Below, in pieces: positions 16,226 through 23,817 of a stretch of DNA of 64,000 nucleotides. Both the position numbers and the translations under genes were made by a program. Every line of letters begins with the position of its first letter. The first letter of the stretch is position 1. Origin of the DNA: Chryseobacterium herbae (lineage in GTDB: Bacteria; Bacteroidota; Bacteroidia; Flavobacteriales; Weeksellaceae); NCBI RefSeq assembly GCF_025154075.1, contig NZ_JAOAMU010000005.1:186001-250000 (forward strand), given 5' to 3'. Under the pieces are notes generated by a model. That model did no database searches. It was not told where the DNA came from and was given only the letters and a program-made list of their open reading frames with translations.

Positions 16226-17287
16226 ATGACAAAACCTTTTATTTTAAGAGAATATATTTTTGTTACGATGTTCTGGCTCGTTTTTGCAGCGGCTGTGTAC
16301 ATCAACTTTCAGGCTAATTCTGACAAACCTTCTGCTGTATTCCAGACTATTGCCCTTGTCATTACTTCATTTTTTTTCACTCACTTTCTCACCACAAGGC
16401 TTCTTCCCAGTGCTTTGCGGGCAAAAAGGATGAAATTATTTCTGGTTCAGGCAACCGCAGTTATCCTTTTTCTGAGTTTTATTTATTCTCTGATCTTCAC
16501 ATATATTGAAGTCAATTCAAAGAATGAACTTCCGCAGGATTTTGTTGATCATCTTCCCTTTTTATGGAAAGGGTTCTATCTGGCGCTGCCTGCTTCTTTT
16601 CTGATTAACGGATCAGCCTGTGGAATTAAATTTTATCAGGAACACGGAAGAATAGAACGGGATCATATCCTTCTTCAACAGGCACATCTGGAGAATCAAC
16701 TGAAATTATTGCAAGATCAGATCAATCCTCATGTGGTTTTCAATATTCTGAATCATATTCATATTCTGATGAAAAATGACACGAAACTTGCAGATTATCT
16801 GTTGCTTAAATTTTCGGATATTTTACGGTATCAGCTTTATCACTGCAGCCAGAGTCTGGTTCCTTTGGGTCAGGATATTGAACATCTACAAAATCTGGTA
16901 GAAGTGGAAAAATTAAGATGGGGCAATGAGCTGGAAGTGACTGCAGACTGGGGTCTCGGAAATAAGAAATCATTCATTGCACCTCTCCTGCTGGTTCCAT
17001 TCATCGAAAATGCATTTAAATATGTATGCAGACTGCCCGGACATAAGGGTTATGTAAAGATTTCCTGCATGGAGAAAGACGGTTTTCTTTTATTTTATAT
17101 CGAAAACTGTTATTCAGAGCTGGCCACTCACAAAAAGAAAGAAGGTTCCGGCGGAATCGGCCTTCAGAATGTACAAAAACGTTTAAAATTACAGTATCCG
17201 GGTGCTCACGAGCTTACCATTGTGGCGGCCGATAATGTATATAAAGTAACTTTAACCTTACAATTATCCGACAACAATGAGCAGTAA
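16226..17287 (+). CDS. LytS/YehU-type sensor histidine kinase
   Basis: A 353-residue protein with four membrane segments (about 11-30, 40-57, 74-93, 113-131), a coiled linker, and a His_kinase domain (PF06580) with QINPHVVFN containing phospho-acceptor H169. The family usually reads QINPHFLFN, so VV replaces FL. An ATPase domain follows with the N-box LLLVPFIENAFKYV and a G-box GGIGLQNVQKRL. It overlaps the next gene, a LytTR response regulator, by 11 bases. The absence of a large sensor domain suggests membrane or protein-protein sensing; the signal is unknown. Confidence 0.9.
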   Translation: MTKPFILREYIFVTMFWLVFAAAVYINFQANSDKPSAVFQTIALVITSFFFTHFLTTRLLPSALRAKRMKLFLVQATAVILFLSFIYSLIFTYIEVNSKNELPQDFVDHLPFLWKGFYLALPASFLINGSACGIKFYQEHGRIERDHILLQQAHLENQLKLLQDQINPHVVFNILNHIHILMKNDTKLADYLLLKFSDILRYQLYHCSQSLVPLGQDIEHLQNLVEVEKLRWGNELEVTADWGLGNKKSFIAPLLLVPFIENAFKYVCRLPGHKGYVKISCMEKDGFLLFYIENCYSELATHKKKEGSGGIGLQNVQKRLKLQYPGAHELTIVAADNVYKVTLTLQLSDNNEQ

Positions 17288-18011
17288 TATTCCCAAAATG
17301 AAATGCCTTATCATCGATGATGAGCCTTTGGCGAGATTCCACCTTAAAGAACTGGCAGACCAGATCGACTTTTTATCCGTGGAAGGCACTTGCGCCACCG
17401 CACTGGAAGCCGATACCATTGTAAAGGAAAAAGAAATTGATCTTCTATTTCTGGATATCAATATGCCTTATTTAACGGGTCTTGAATTTCTGGAGCAGCT
17501 TGAAAATCCACCTTTAGCCATTCTTACGACCGCTTATTCAGAATATGCGTTGGAAGGGTATCGTCTGCAGGTGGTGGATTATCTTTTGAAACCTATTGCG
17601 TTCAACCGTTTTTACCAGGCCGTGAACAAAGCGCAGCAGCAGTTTATTGTCTCTGAAAAGATGAAGAAAAACTCTCCTTTTGATGATCCTTTTCTCTATG
17701 TAAGGCAGTCCGACAGCTTCATCAAAGTATCCTGGGTGGATATTCTGTATATCGAAAGCATGCAGAATTATACAAAACTGCATTTTAAAGATAAATCCCT
17801 GGTGATCCATCAGACGATGAAAGCCATCGAGGAATCTCTGCCATCAGAACATTTTTTCAGAATCCATAAATCGTTTCTGATCAACATCACCCATATTGAT
17901 ATGATCTCCGGCGGCCGTCTGTTCATCAATAAAACAGAGCTTCCCATTTCGCGTACCAGAAAAGAGGAGCTGCTGAATCAGGTGGTGTATAAGAAGCTTA
18001 TTAGTAAATAG
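17277..18011 (+). CDS. LytTR-family response regulator
   Basis: A 244-residue protein with a receiver domain (acidic DDE at 14-16, phospho-acceptor D60 in LDINMPYLTG, KP near residue 104) and a C-terminal LytTR DNA-binding domain (about 140-240: LYVRQSDSFIKVSWVDILYI, then HFFRIHKSFLIN). It overlaps the kinase gene by 11 bases, so the two are translated as a pair. An alternative start is the Met at codon 8. LytTR sites are usually paired direct repeats; none was recognised nearby, so its target is unknown. Confidence 0.92.
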   Translation: MSSNIPKMKCLIIDDEPLARFHLKELADQIDFLSVEGTCATALEADTIVKEKEIDLLFLDINMPYLTGLEFLEQLENPPLAILTTAYSEYALEGYRLQVVDYLLKPIAFNRFYQAVNKAQQQFIVSEKMKKNSPFDDPFLYVRQSDSFIKVSWVDILYIESMQNYTKLHFKDKSLVIHQTMKAIEESLPSEHFFRIHKSFLINITHIDMISGGRLFINKTELPISRTRKEELLNQVVYKKLISK

Positions 18012-18178
18012 TTTAGAAGGGAAGATGGAAGCAGGGAGCAGGAAGAGGGAGGTTATTGAAGTTGTTAAAAACAATTTTATGCCTTTTTTATTTAAATCTA
18101 TAAGACATTTATAATCAATTGTCTATAAGCTAATAATTGTCGAATAGTAACTTCCATTTCCCCGCTTCCATCTTTGTC
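18012..18178. repeat. GA-rich inverted-repeat element, copy A (convergent junction)
   Basis: The 167 bases between the converging LytTR and barrel genes start with a GA-rich arm (AAGATGGAAGCAGGGAGCAG, then GAAGAGGGAGGTTATTGAAG) and end with the complementary arm (GTAACTTCCATTTCCCCGCT, TCCATC). The AT-rich centre differs from copies at 33268-33450 and 51324-51500, which have the same arms and also fill convergent junctions. It may act as a two-way terminator or be a mobile miniature repeat. Confidence 0.65.
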
Positions 18179-19081
18179 CTATGGCAAATTCCACCTCAGC
18201 GATACCGCTACATACAATGTGCTGGCGAACTTCGGATCCATCATTTTTTTGTCTTTGAAAATATTCTTGATCTTTCTGTCGTTTTCATTAAAACTTCTCA
18301 ACAGAGCTGTTCCACCTGTTAAACCGAGACTAAGTTTGTCATTCAACTTAAGCTCTGGTCTGATTCCGGCAGTTATTTGCTGGTAGCCTAGCAGCATAGA
18401 TTTTCCGTCTTTTTTCCTTTCCACCGTCATACCGCTAAGGTTGACAACTGCCTTCAAAGCAAATTTATCGGTAAACATATAACCGGCTTCCATTCCTTCG
18501 GGGAAATTGATCTTCAATTTAATTTTTCCGTTTGTTTTCCAATCGAAGTAAATCCAAGGCAGAATCATAGGAACCCCGAAAGCTGTTGTAAGTACAGGAC
18601 CTGCTCCAAGTGCCAGATTAGGATTAAAATGTCTGATAAACAACACTCCACCCTGTCCCAGAATATCATCGGAACTTATTTGTTCAAGATCAGTATAGAC
18701 TCCCACTGAAGCCATCATCATCAGACTCCATTTTTTCCCTAAAGGCCTGATATGCTGGATTCCGACCTGTGCATTCAGCATCTGATCAGGAAACAGCTGC
18801 TTTTCATAGTCTTTATGCTTCATTTTTGCATAAGAGCTACTCAAAAGAAGTGACCACGCTTTTACTCTTCCACTGCTGTCTTTTTTCATTGACAATGGAA
18901 TGCTGAGATTGAGGTCTACTCTTTTAAAATCGCTCTTAGAATTGGTTTTCGTACTGTCTTCCGGACGAATGTAATTGGAAAAAGGGATATATTCCGTTTT
19001 AAGTTCACCGGATATTCCGGTTTGAGCACTGGCCCAATAGCCCAACAGGCAGCTGGCAGCGGCCAAAAGATTTCTCTTCAT
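18179..19081 (-). CDS. DUF6268-like outer-membrane beta-barrel protein
   Basis: A 300-residue protein with a signal peptide (about 1-19, ending ASAQ) and alternating strands over its length (for example FKRVDLNLSIPLSMK, LGLTGGTALLRSF, LYVAVSLRWNLP at the end). The overall pattern, with GISGELKTEYIPFSNY after the signal peptide and a barrel-like C-terminus, fits DUF6268 proteins of Bacteroidota. It is a single-gene unit facing the LytTR gene across a GA-rich inverted repeat. Function is unknown; the family name is from memory of its general shape. Confidence 0.7.
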   Translation of the reverse strand: MKRNLLAAASCLLGYWASAQTGISGELKTEYIPFSNYIRPEDSTKTNSKSDFKRVDLNLSIPLSMKKDSSGRVKAWSLLLSSSYAKMKHKDYEKQLFPDQMLNAQVGIQHIRPLGKKWSLMMMASVGVYTDLEQISSDDILGQGGVLFIRHFNPNLALGAGPVLTTAFGVPMILPWIYFDWKTNGKIKLKINFPEGMEAGYMFTDKFALKAVVNLSGMTVERKKDGKSMLLGYQQITAGIRPELKLNDKLSLGLTGGTALLRSFNENDRKIKNIFKDKKMMDPKFASTLYVAVSLRWNLP

Positions 19082-19244
19082 AATTTAAATTTTATGCAAA
19101 GAGATACTTTTGGAGGTCGGTTACAAAAATTACTTGATTAAGTGTCCGAATGGTATGACCAAGCGGAAAAATGGCAGGATGATGTATAAACTGGATGACA
19201 TAAAAGAACGGTGACATAAAATAGGACTTCATCCTATTTTTTGG

Positions 19245-19364
19245 CTAAATCGCCCCCTTGGGGCTCTCCAATCCTGCAATCCAAACTGCAATAAATACAA
19301 TGCCAGCCAGCATGAAAACCATCGGCATGATCAAATCTACTTCTAGAAGCCGAGCAAATCCTGA
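19245..19364 (-). pseudogene. C-terminal remnant of a second Bcr/CflA-type MFS transporter
   Basis: This stretch encodes about 39 residues (SGFARLLEVDLIMPMVFMLA ... GLESPKGAI-stop) that align with the last 50 or so residues of the intact transporter just upstream (LSGLAGFLEADSIMPMVFMR ... LESPKGAI). The remnant is shorter in the tail, lacking the YRSFKSKKVP segment. The DNA around both stop codons is also alike (TTGG-TAAATCGCCCC with TTGGGGCTCTCC). It is best explained as a tandem duplicate or related gene reduced to its 3' end by deletion. Confidence 0.8.
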
Positions 19365-19379
19365 ACGTAATTTATTTGG

Positions 19380-20612
19380 TTAAATCGCCCCTTTGGGGCT
19401 CTCCAGTTCTATAGGAACTTTCTTGCTCTTAAATGAACGATACGCAAACCAAACGGCGATTAATGCGATCCCTGCACGCATGAAAACCATCGGCATTATG
19501 GAGTCTGCTTCTAAAAACCCAGCCAATCCTGAGAGTAAAAAAGTAACCATCAGCTGCATAAATCCCATCACGGCAGCCGCTGTTCCACGTCCTTCCTTAA
19601 AGGGAGATAAAGCATGCGCGGAAGTAATGGGAAAAAGAACTCCTATCGCCAGCAGTGATAGATACAGCAGCATAATTTCCAGTGCGACAGAAAGGTTTCC
19701 GGCGGCAATCAGGATATGAAGACTGCATACAATCAGCAGTAAAAGAGTTGCTGCTAATAGAAGCTTTGTATCGCTTATTCTTTTAATCAATTTAGGCGTA
19801 AGGTACGCTGCTGTTATTAAGGCCAATGAATTAAAACCAAATATAAAACTGAAAACACCGCTGGAGAATCCGTGAAGCTCCATAAATAAAAACGGGGCAT
19901 TGGAAATATAGATGATCAGAGAGGCAAAAGCAATGCTCCCGATCATTGTACTGCTGATAAATTCTTTATTGGAAAGTATCGTTTTCAGGTGATCTTTTAA
20001 TCCTTTTTCATCTTCTGTATGGTCCGGAAGTGTCATTTTCGAATTGGTTTCCGGAACGTATTTGTATACCATGAATAGGGTTATAAGGCCAAGAATCATT
20101 AAAAAAGCAAACGAACTGTTCCATCCCCAGAATTTAAGAAACACACTTCCCAGCAATGGAGCTACAATGGGGGCAATTCCGCTTATCTGGGATTGTTGTG
20201 AAAAGATGGCTACAGATTTCTGCCTGTCGTAAAGATCAATAACTATAGCACGGCCAATGACTATTCCGGCACTTCCACCGAAAGCCTGTAAGAAACGCAT
20301 CGCCCATAATACGTAAATGTTTTCTGTGAAAAATATCGCAGTCGCTCCTATAATAAAAAGTAAAAGTCCACAATAGAGCATCGGTTTACGGCCAGTTTTG
20401 TCAGATAAAGGGCCCCAAAGCAGCTGTCCGAAGGCAAATCCTGCAAAAAACACAGAAATAGAAATCTGAATATGTCCGATATCGGTCTGGAAAATCTGGG
20501 CCATGCTTGGGAAGGCCGGCAGATAAAGGTCTATACTCAGTGATTCAAGGGTGTTGAGGAGTGCCAGAACAAACACTACGATACTTAAATTTCTCATAAA
20601 GGGATCAGTCAA
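19380..20612 (-). CDS. Bcr/CflA-family multidrug efflux MFS transporter
   Basis: A 410-residue inner-membrane protein with twelve predicted hydrophobic segments. The opening SIDLYLPAFPSMA and the loop motif LLWGPLSDKTGRKPMLYCG are hallmarks of Bcr/CflA drug:proton antiporters, as is RFLQAFGGSAGIVIGRAIVID. Its C-terminal ESPKGAI is shared with a degenerate gene fragment directly downstream. The AraC-type gene at 20977 is upstream in the same direction, separated by a 364-base repeat-rich gap, so regulation by it is possible but not shown. Substrates are not predictable. Confidence 0.92.
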   Translation of the reverse strand: MTDPFMRNLSIVVFVLALLNTLESLSIDLYLPAFPSMAQIFQTDIGHIQISISVFFAGFAFGQLLWGPLSDKTGRKPMLYCGLLLFIIGATAIFFTENIYVLWAMRFLQAFGGSAGIVIGRAIVIDLYDRQKSVAIFSQQSQISGIAPIVAPLLGSVFLKFWGWNSSFAFLMILGLITLFMVYKYVPETNSKMTLPDHTEDEKGLKDHLKTILSNKEFISSTMIGSIAFASLIIYISNAPFLFMELHGFSSGVFSFIFGFNSLALITAAYLTPKLIKRISDTKLLLAATLLLLIVCSLHILIAAGNLSVALEIMLLYLSLLAIGVLFPITSAHALSPFKEGRGTAAAVMGFMQLMVTFLLSGLAGFLEADSIMPMVFMRAGIALIAVWFAYRSFKSKKVPIELESPKGAI

Positions 20613-20689
20613 TCATTAAAGGTTCCGCAGAGGCGGTTTTTCTTCCTGCAAAATTCCTCTAAAAAACAAAGCACTTCAATACAGGAACT

Positions 20690-20976
20690 GAAGGAAGACC
20701 AGCACAAACTGAGGATGCGCGGTAAGAGTTTGAGAGTCGGAGGGTTTGAGGGTTTAAGAGTTTCGGGAAGTGATGAGTTATGAGTCATGTAACAAGGGTT
20801 TTGGAGTTGGAGGGTTATGGGCTGTCTGAAATCTGATGTCTTGTGTCTAATATCTACCCAAAAATTCACCATTCACTTGCGCAGCAAAATTGACCATTGA
20901 CGTTTCTCAATCTCAGCCTTAGCCTCAACCTAGAAATCTGATATCTGATGTCTTGTGTCTTGTGTCTGATATATAA
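20690..20976. repeat. Repeat-rich gap between AraC and MFS genes
   Basis: This gap has no credible gene. It contains a G-rich run (GAGAGTCGGAGGGTTTGAGG), the phrase CTGAAATCTGATGTCTTGTG, a copy of the mosaic repeat with CATTCACTTGCGCAGCAAAA (20868-20887), and a second CTGATATCTGATGTCTTGTG near 20938. The same modules occur at 26995-27068 (inverted) and 32340-32665. Confidence 0.7.
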
Positions 20977-21795
20977 CTACTCTTTTCCGCCTTTAAATCC
21001 ATCAGGGTTCTGGCCTGTATGTTTTTTGAAAAAGCGGGAGAAATAAGAGGCATCACTGAACCCCAGTTTAAAAGCAATTTCTTTAACGGTTAAAGCCCCA
21101 AAACTGAGTTCTCTTTTGGCTTCGAGTACCAATCGTTGGGCGATCATCTTTTTCACCGTCGTTCCTCTCGAAAGGCGGACAATATCATTCAGATGATGGG
21201 CACTTACTTTTATCTGATCCGCATAGAAGCCTGTATCTCTCTCAACGGTATAATGCTCTTCGATCAGACTTATCAGCTTTTGAATGCGTTGTCTGTCATT
21301 AATTGAAGAATCCTGCTGATTGATCTGCTCTGTGATAATGATACAGAATGCTCTCAGGTAGGTTTTTAATAAGTCCATCCTTGATGTCGCATTATATTCC
21401 TTTTCCATCAGCGAAATAATGGTGCTGCAGGTTTCTGCGCTTTGAGGATCTAAAGAAAAAGGGCACGTTCCTCCTGTGAGAATCGTTTCTATATCGCAGG
21501 CTTCTTTAAATATTTCCCGGCTTATGGCCAGCACATAGCCTTTTTCACCTCTCAGTTTCATATTGAAAACCTGTCCGGGTGCGATGATACAAATCTGGTT
21601 ATTTTTGAGAGAGTGATGTTCAAAATCCAGTTCTAAACTGCTGTTGTCCTTCACTTGTCTGAACCAGATGATTTCAAAGAAATTATGCCGGTGAACATCA
21701 TTAAAGTTCTCCGGATGTCCGCTATCCAGAGTCGTTAGCTGAAATTGCTCAGAGGTGAGGTGATGGACGGGAATGTTTTTTTCTGATGAATTCAT
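20977..21795 (-). CDS. AraC-family transcriptional regulator
   Basis: A 272-residue protein with an N-terminal cupin-like sensing domain (about 1-100, including HRHNFFEIIWF) and a C-terminal double helix-turn-helix domain (about 170-270). The second HTH shows the signature VKEIAFKLGFSDASYFSRFF followed by KKHTGQNPDGFK. AraC regulators of this layout respond to small molecules or stress. The MFS exporter lies downstream in the same direction and is a reasonable target. A terminator-like hairpin lies just upstream, isolating it from the small membrane peptide gene. Confidence 0.92.
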   Translation of the reverse strand: MNSSEKNIPVHHLTSEQFQLTTLDSGHPENFNDVHRHNFFEIIWFRQVKDNSSLELDFEHHSLKNNQICIIAPGQVFNMKLRGEKGYVLAISREIFKEACDIETILTGGTCPFSLDPQSAETCSTIISLMEKEYNATSRMDLLKTYLRAFCIIITEQINQQDSSINDRQRIQKLISLIEEHYTVERDTGFYADQIKVSAHHLNDIVRLSRGTTVKKMIAQRLVLEAKRELSFGALTVKEIAFKLGFSDASYFSRFFKKHTGQNPDGFKGGKE

Positions 21796-21823
21796 CGGTG
21801 TCTTTCTTTAATGTTGTTCAGGT

Positions 21824-21859
21824 AAACAAAAACCACAGCAAAAAAAGTGCTGCGGTTTT
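21824..21859 (-). terminator. Intrinsic terminator downstream of the small membrane peptide
   Basis: On the minus strand AAAACCGCAGCA pairs with TGCTGTGGTTTT (one G-T wobble) and is followed by TTGTTT. It ends the thiL-small ORF unit before the AraC gene. Confidence 0.7.
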
Positions 21860-21938
21860 CTACAATATTCAAAATTAAATATAATCTGTGTATGCTACCA
21901 GCTTATTATCTTCCGTATTGATCTATTCTTCTCTTTTT

Positions 21939-22106
21939 TCAACTAAAAATTAAATAATAAATCAAGCTCCAAACCAATACAAAAACTAAAACAAAGCCCA
22001 ATGATCCCTTAAGATCCTGTGGTCGTTTTTTTACATAATGTTTATAAAGGGTTACAATGATAAATGTAACAATAACTAAGCTTGGCAGTAATGTAATGGT
22101 AAACAT
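21939..22106 (-). CDS. Small membrane protein, 55 residues
   Basis: An ATG 2 bases after the thiL stop opens a 55-residue ORF (MFTITLLPSLVIVTFIIVTL at the start) with two hydrophobic helices (about 4-20 and 37-53) joined by a basic loop YKHYVKKRPQDLKGS. The positive loop would stay in the cytoplasm, giving a helical hairpin with both ends outside. Tight spacing to thiL and a terminator some 80 bases downstream support a real gene at the end of a thioesterase-thiL operon. No family was recognised. Confidence 0.6.
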   Translation of the reverse strand: MFTITLLPSLVIVTFIIVTLYKHYVKKRPQDLKGSLGFVLVFVLVWSLIYYLIFS

Positions 22107-22107
22107 C

Positions 22108-23160
22108 TTACTTATTTAAAAAAGCATCCCATCCCTGCGCCGTAAGTGGAACAAGCTGATTGGAGCCTCTTGCAACCATATAATTCCCTTCTTCATTATC
22201 TACTGCATGACCAATGATTGTAAAATCAGGGTGGTTTTTAATTTTATCAAAATCATTCGGAGAAATGGTGAACAGTAATTCATAATCTTCCCCACCACTT
22301 AATGCTGTCATGACAGGATTAAGGTTCAATTCATCCGCTGTGGAGATCGTCAGGCTGTCCATCGGAACCTTTTCTTCATACAGTCTGAATCCTGTTTTGG
22401 ACTGATCAGAAAGATGAAGGATTTCGGAAGCCAGACCGTCCGAAATATCGATCATTGAAGTCGGTTTGATATCCAATTCTTCTAAGATTGTTTTCACGTC
22501 TGTTCTCGCTTCAGGTTTAAGCTGTCTTTCCAGAATATAGTCGTAACCTTCCATTTGCGGCTGCATATTTGGATCTGCAAGGAAAACAGCGTGTTCTCTT
22601 TCAAGGATCTGAAGCCCCATATAAGCACCGCCAAGATCTCCACTTACCACCAGAAGGTCATTCGGTTTTGCCCCGCTTCTTTTTACAATATTCTCATCAT
22701 CCTCAATTCCTACAGCCGTGATGCTCATCACCAATCCGGAATTGGAGCTTGTGGTATCTCCTCCAATCAGATCAACCTTATATCTTGTACATGCTGCCTG
22801 GATCCCGGAATAAATCTCTTCCAAAGCCTCCACCGGAAAACGGTTGGAAACGGCAAGAGAAACCAAAATTTGTGTAGGCACCGCATTCATGGCTGCAATA
22901 TCGCTAAGATTCACGACAACCGCTTTGTACCCTAAATGCTTTAAAGGAACGTAGCCTAAGTTAAAGTGAACACCCTCTGCAAGGACATCTGTTGTAAGAA
23001 CAACTTTTTTATTTCCAGGATTGATAACAGCTGCATCATCTCCCACTCCAAGTTGCGAAGACTCGTTGGACAGTGGAAAATGTTCTGTCAAGTGCTTTAT
23101 AAGACCGAATTCTCCTAATTTGGAAATCGGGGTCAGTTCCTGTGATTTATCTTCAAACAT
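22108..23160 (-). CDS. thiL: Thiamine-monophosphate kinase
   Basis: A 350-residue enzyme of the AIR-synthase fold that phosphorylates thiamine monophosphate to the active diphosphate. Motifs include GVGDDAAVI (about 39-47), the metal-binding TTDVLAEGVHF, NLSDIAAMNAVP and GGDTTSSNSG (about 138-147), and DISDGLASEILHL (about 238-250). Length matches the family, slightly longer than E. coli ThiL (325). It follows a thioesterase gene in the same direction with a 49-base gap. No TPP riboswitch was recognised upstream. Confidence 0.95.
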   Translation of the reverse strand: MFEDKSQELTPISKLGEFGLIKHLTEHFPLSNESSQLGVGDDAAVINPGNKKVVLTTDVLAEGVHFNLGYVPLKHLGYKAVVVNLSDIAAMNAVPTQILVSLAVSNRFPVEALEEIYSGIQAACTRYKVDLIGGDTTSSNSGLVMSITAVGIEDDENIVKRSGAKPNDLLVVSGDLGGAYMGLQILEREHAVFLADPNMQPQMEGYDYILERQLKPEARTDVKTILEELDIKPTSMIDISDGLASEILHLSDQSKTGFRLYEEKVPMDSLTISTADELNLNPVMTALSGGEDYELLFTISPNDFDKIKNHPDFTIIGHAVDNEEGNYMVARGSNQLVPLTAQGWDAFLNK

Positions 23161-23209
23161 AATTTTTTCTTTTTTAAATGTCCATGACTTTGAACATTAA
23201 CCTTGAATA

Positions 23210-23704
23210 CTATTTCGTGAATTCTGCCGGATCCACATTATCAGGACGGAATGGAAGTTTTTTGAAATCTTCTCTGCTCATCACGATGGTTTCAGGGCTT
23301 TTGTATTTATTCATTGCTTCTACCACATCATCCGGTGGAGTCGTCATTTTTCTCAGCATCATATCAATCCATACTCCTGTAGCTTCCGCAGTAGCACAAT
23401 GCACTCCGTCCGGCGTATAGAATTTATGGACAAATCTGTAGATTGAAGAGTCTTCTGAGCATCCATCGATCTCCAGACTTACAATAACCGTTTGGTCTGC
23501 ATAGATCTCTTTGAAGAAAGAATATCTTTCATGCATGATCACCGGCCCGATTCCCCATCGGCTCAATTGGGTAACTCCCATTTTTTCTTTGGTCATAAAG
23601 GCCATTCTGGACTGCGCACAGTACTGTACATATGATGAATTGGCTAAGTGCTTATTGGCATCAAGATCACTCCAGCGTACTTCGAATTTATGGTAAAAAA
23701 TCAT
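23210..23704 (-). CDS. Acyl-CoA thioesterase, hot-dog fold (4HBT family)
   Basis: A 164-residue hot-dog protein. The start MIFYHKFEVRWSDLDANKHL contains the WSDLDANKHLAN pattern of YbgC/4HBT enzymes, with the catalytic Asp in SDLDANKH. The family hydrolyses acyl-CoA thioesters in the cytoplasm. Strand and helix spacing match a single domain that would form a dimer or tetramer. It probably shares a transcript with thiL but no metabolic link is evident. Substrate chain length cannot be deduced. Confidence 0.88.
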   Translation of the reverse strand: MIFYHKFEVRWSDLDANKHLANSSYVQYCAQSRMAFMTKEKMGVTQLSRWGIGPVIMHERYSFFKEIYADQTVIVSLEIDGCSEDSSIYRFVHKFYTPDGVHCATAEATGVWIDMMLRKMTTPPDDVVEAMNKYKSPETIVMSREDFKKLPFRPDNVDPAEFTK

Positions 23705-23776
23705 GTAAAAGTTGTTTTTAGTATGATTAAATTATATTCTTCAAAATTACTCAAATAAGATGGTTTATAAAAATTG

Positions 23777-23784
23777 TACTTTTG
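23777..23784 (+). promoter_or_regulatory. -7 element upstream of the HI0933-type flavoprotein operon
   Basis: TACTTTTG fits TAnnTTTG and lies 33 bases before the ATG of the first gene of the operon. No clear -33 box was seen. Confidence 0.45.
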
Positions 23785-23817
23785 AAAAAATAATCTTCAG
23801 CATAAGATTACCCATAC

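Noticed and set aside
20609..20872. 87-codon minus-strand ORF between AraC and the MFS gene
   Set aside because: It runs through repetitive intergenic DNA and shows no domain, signal peptide or conserved pattern.
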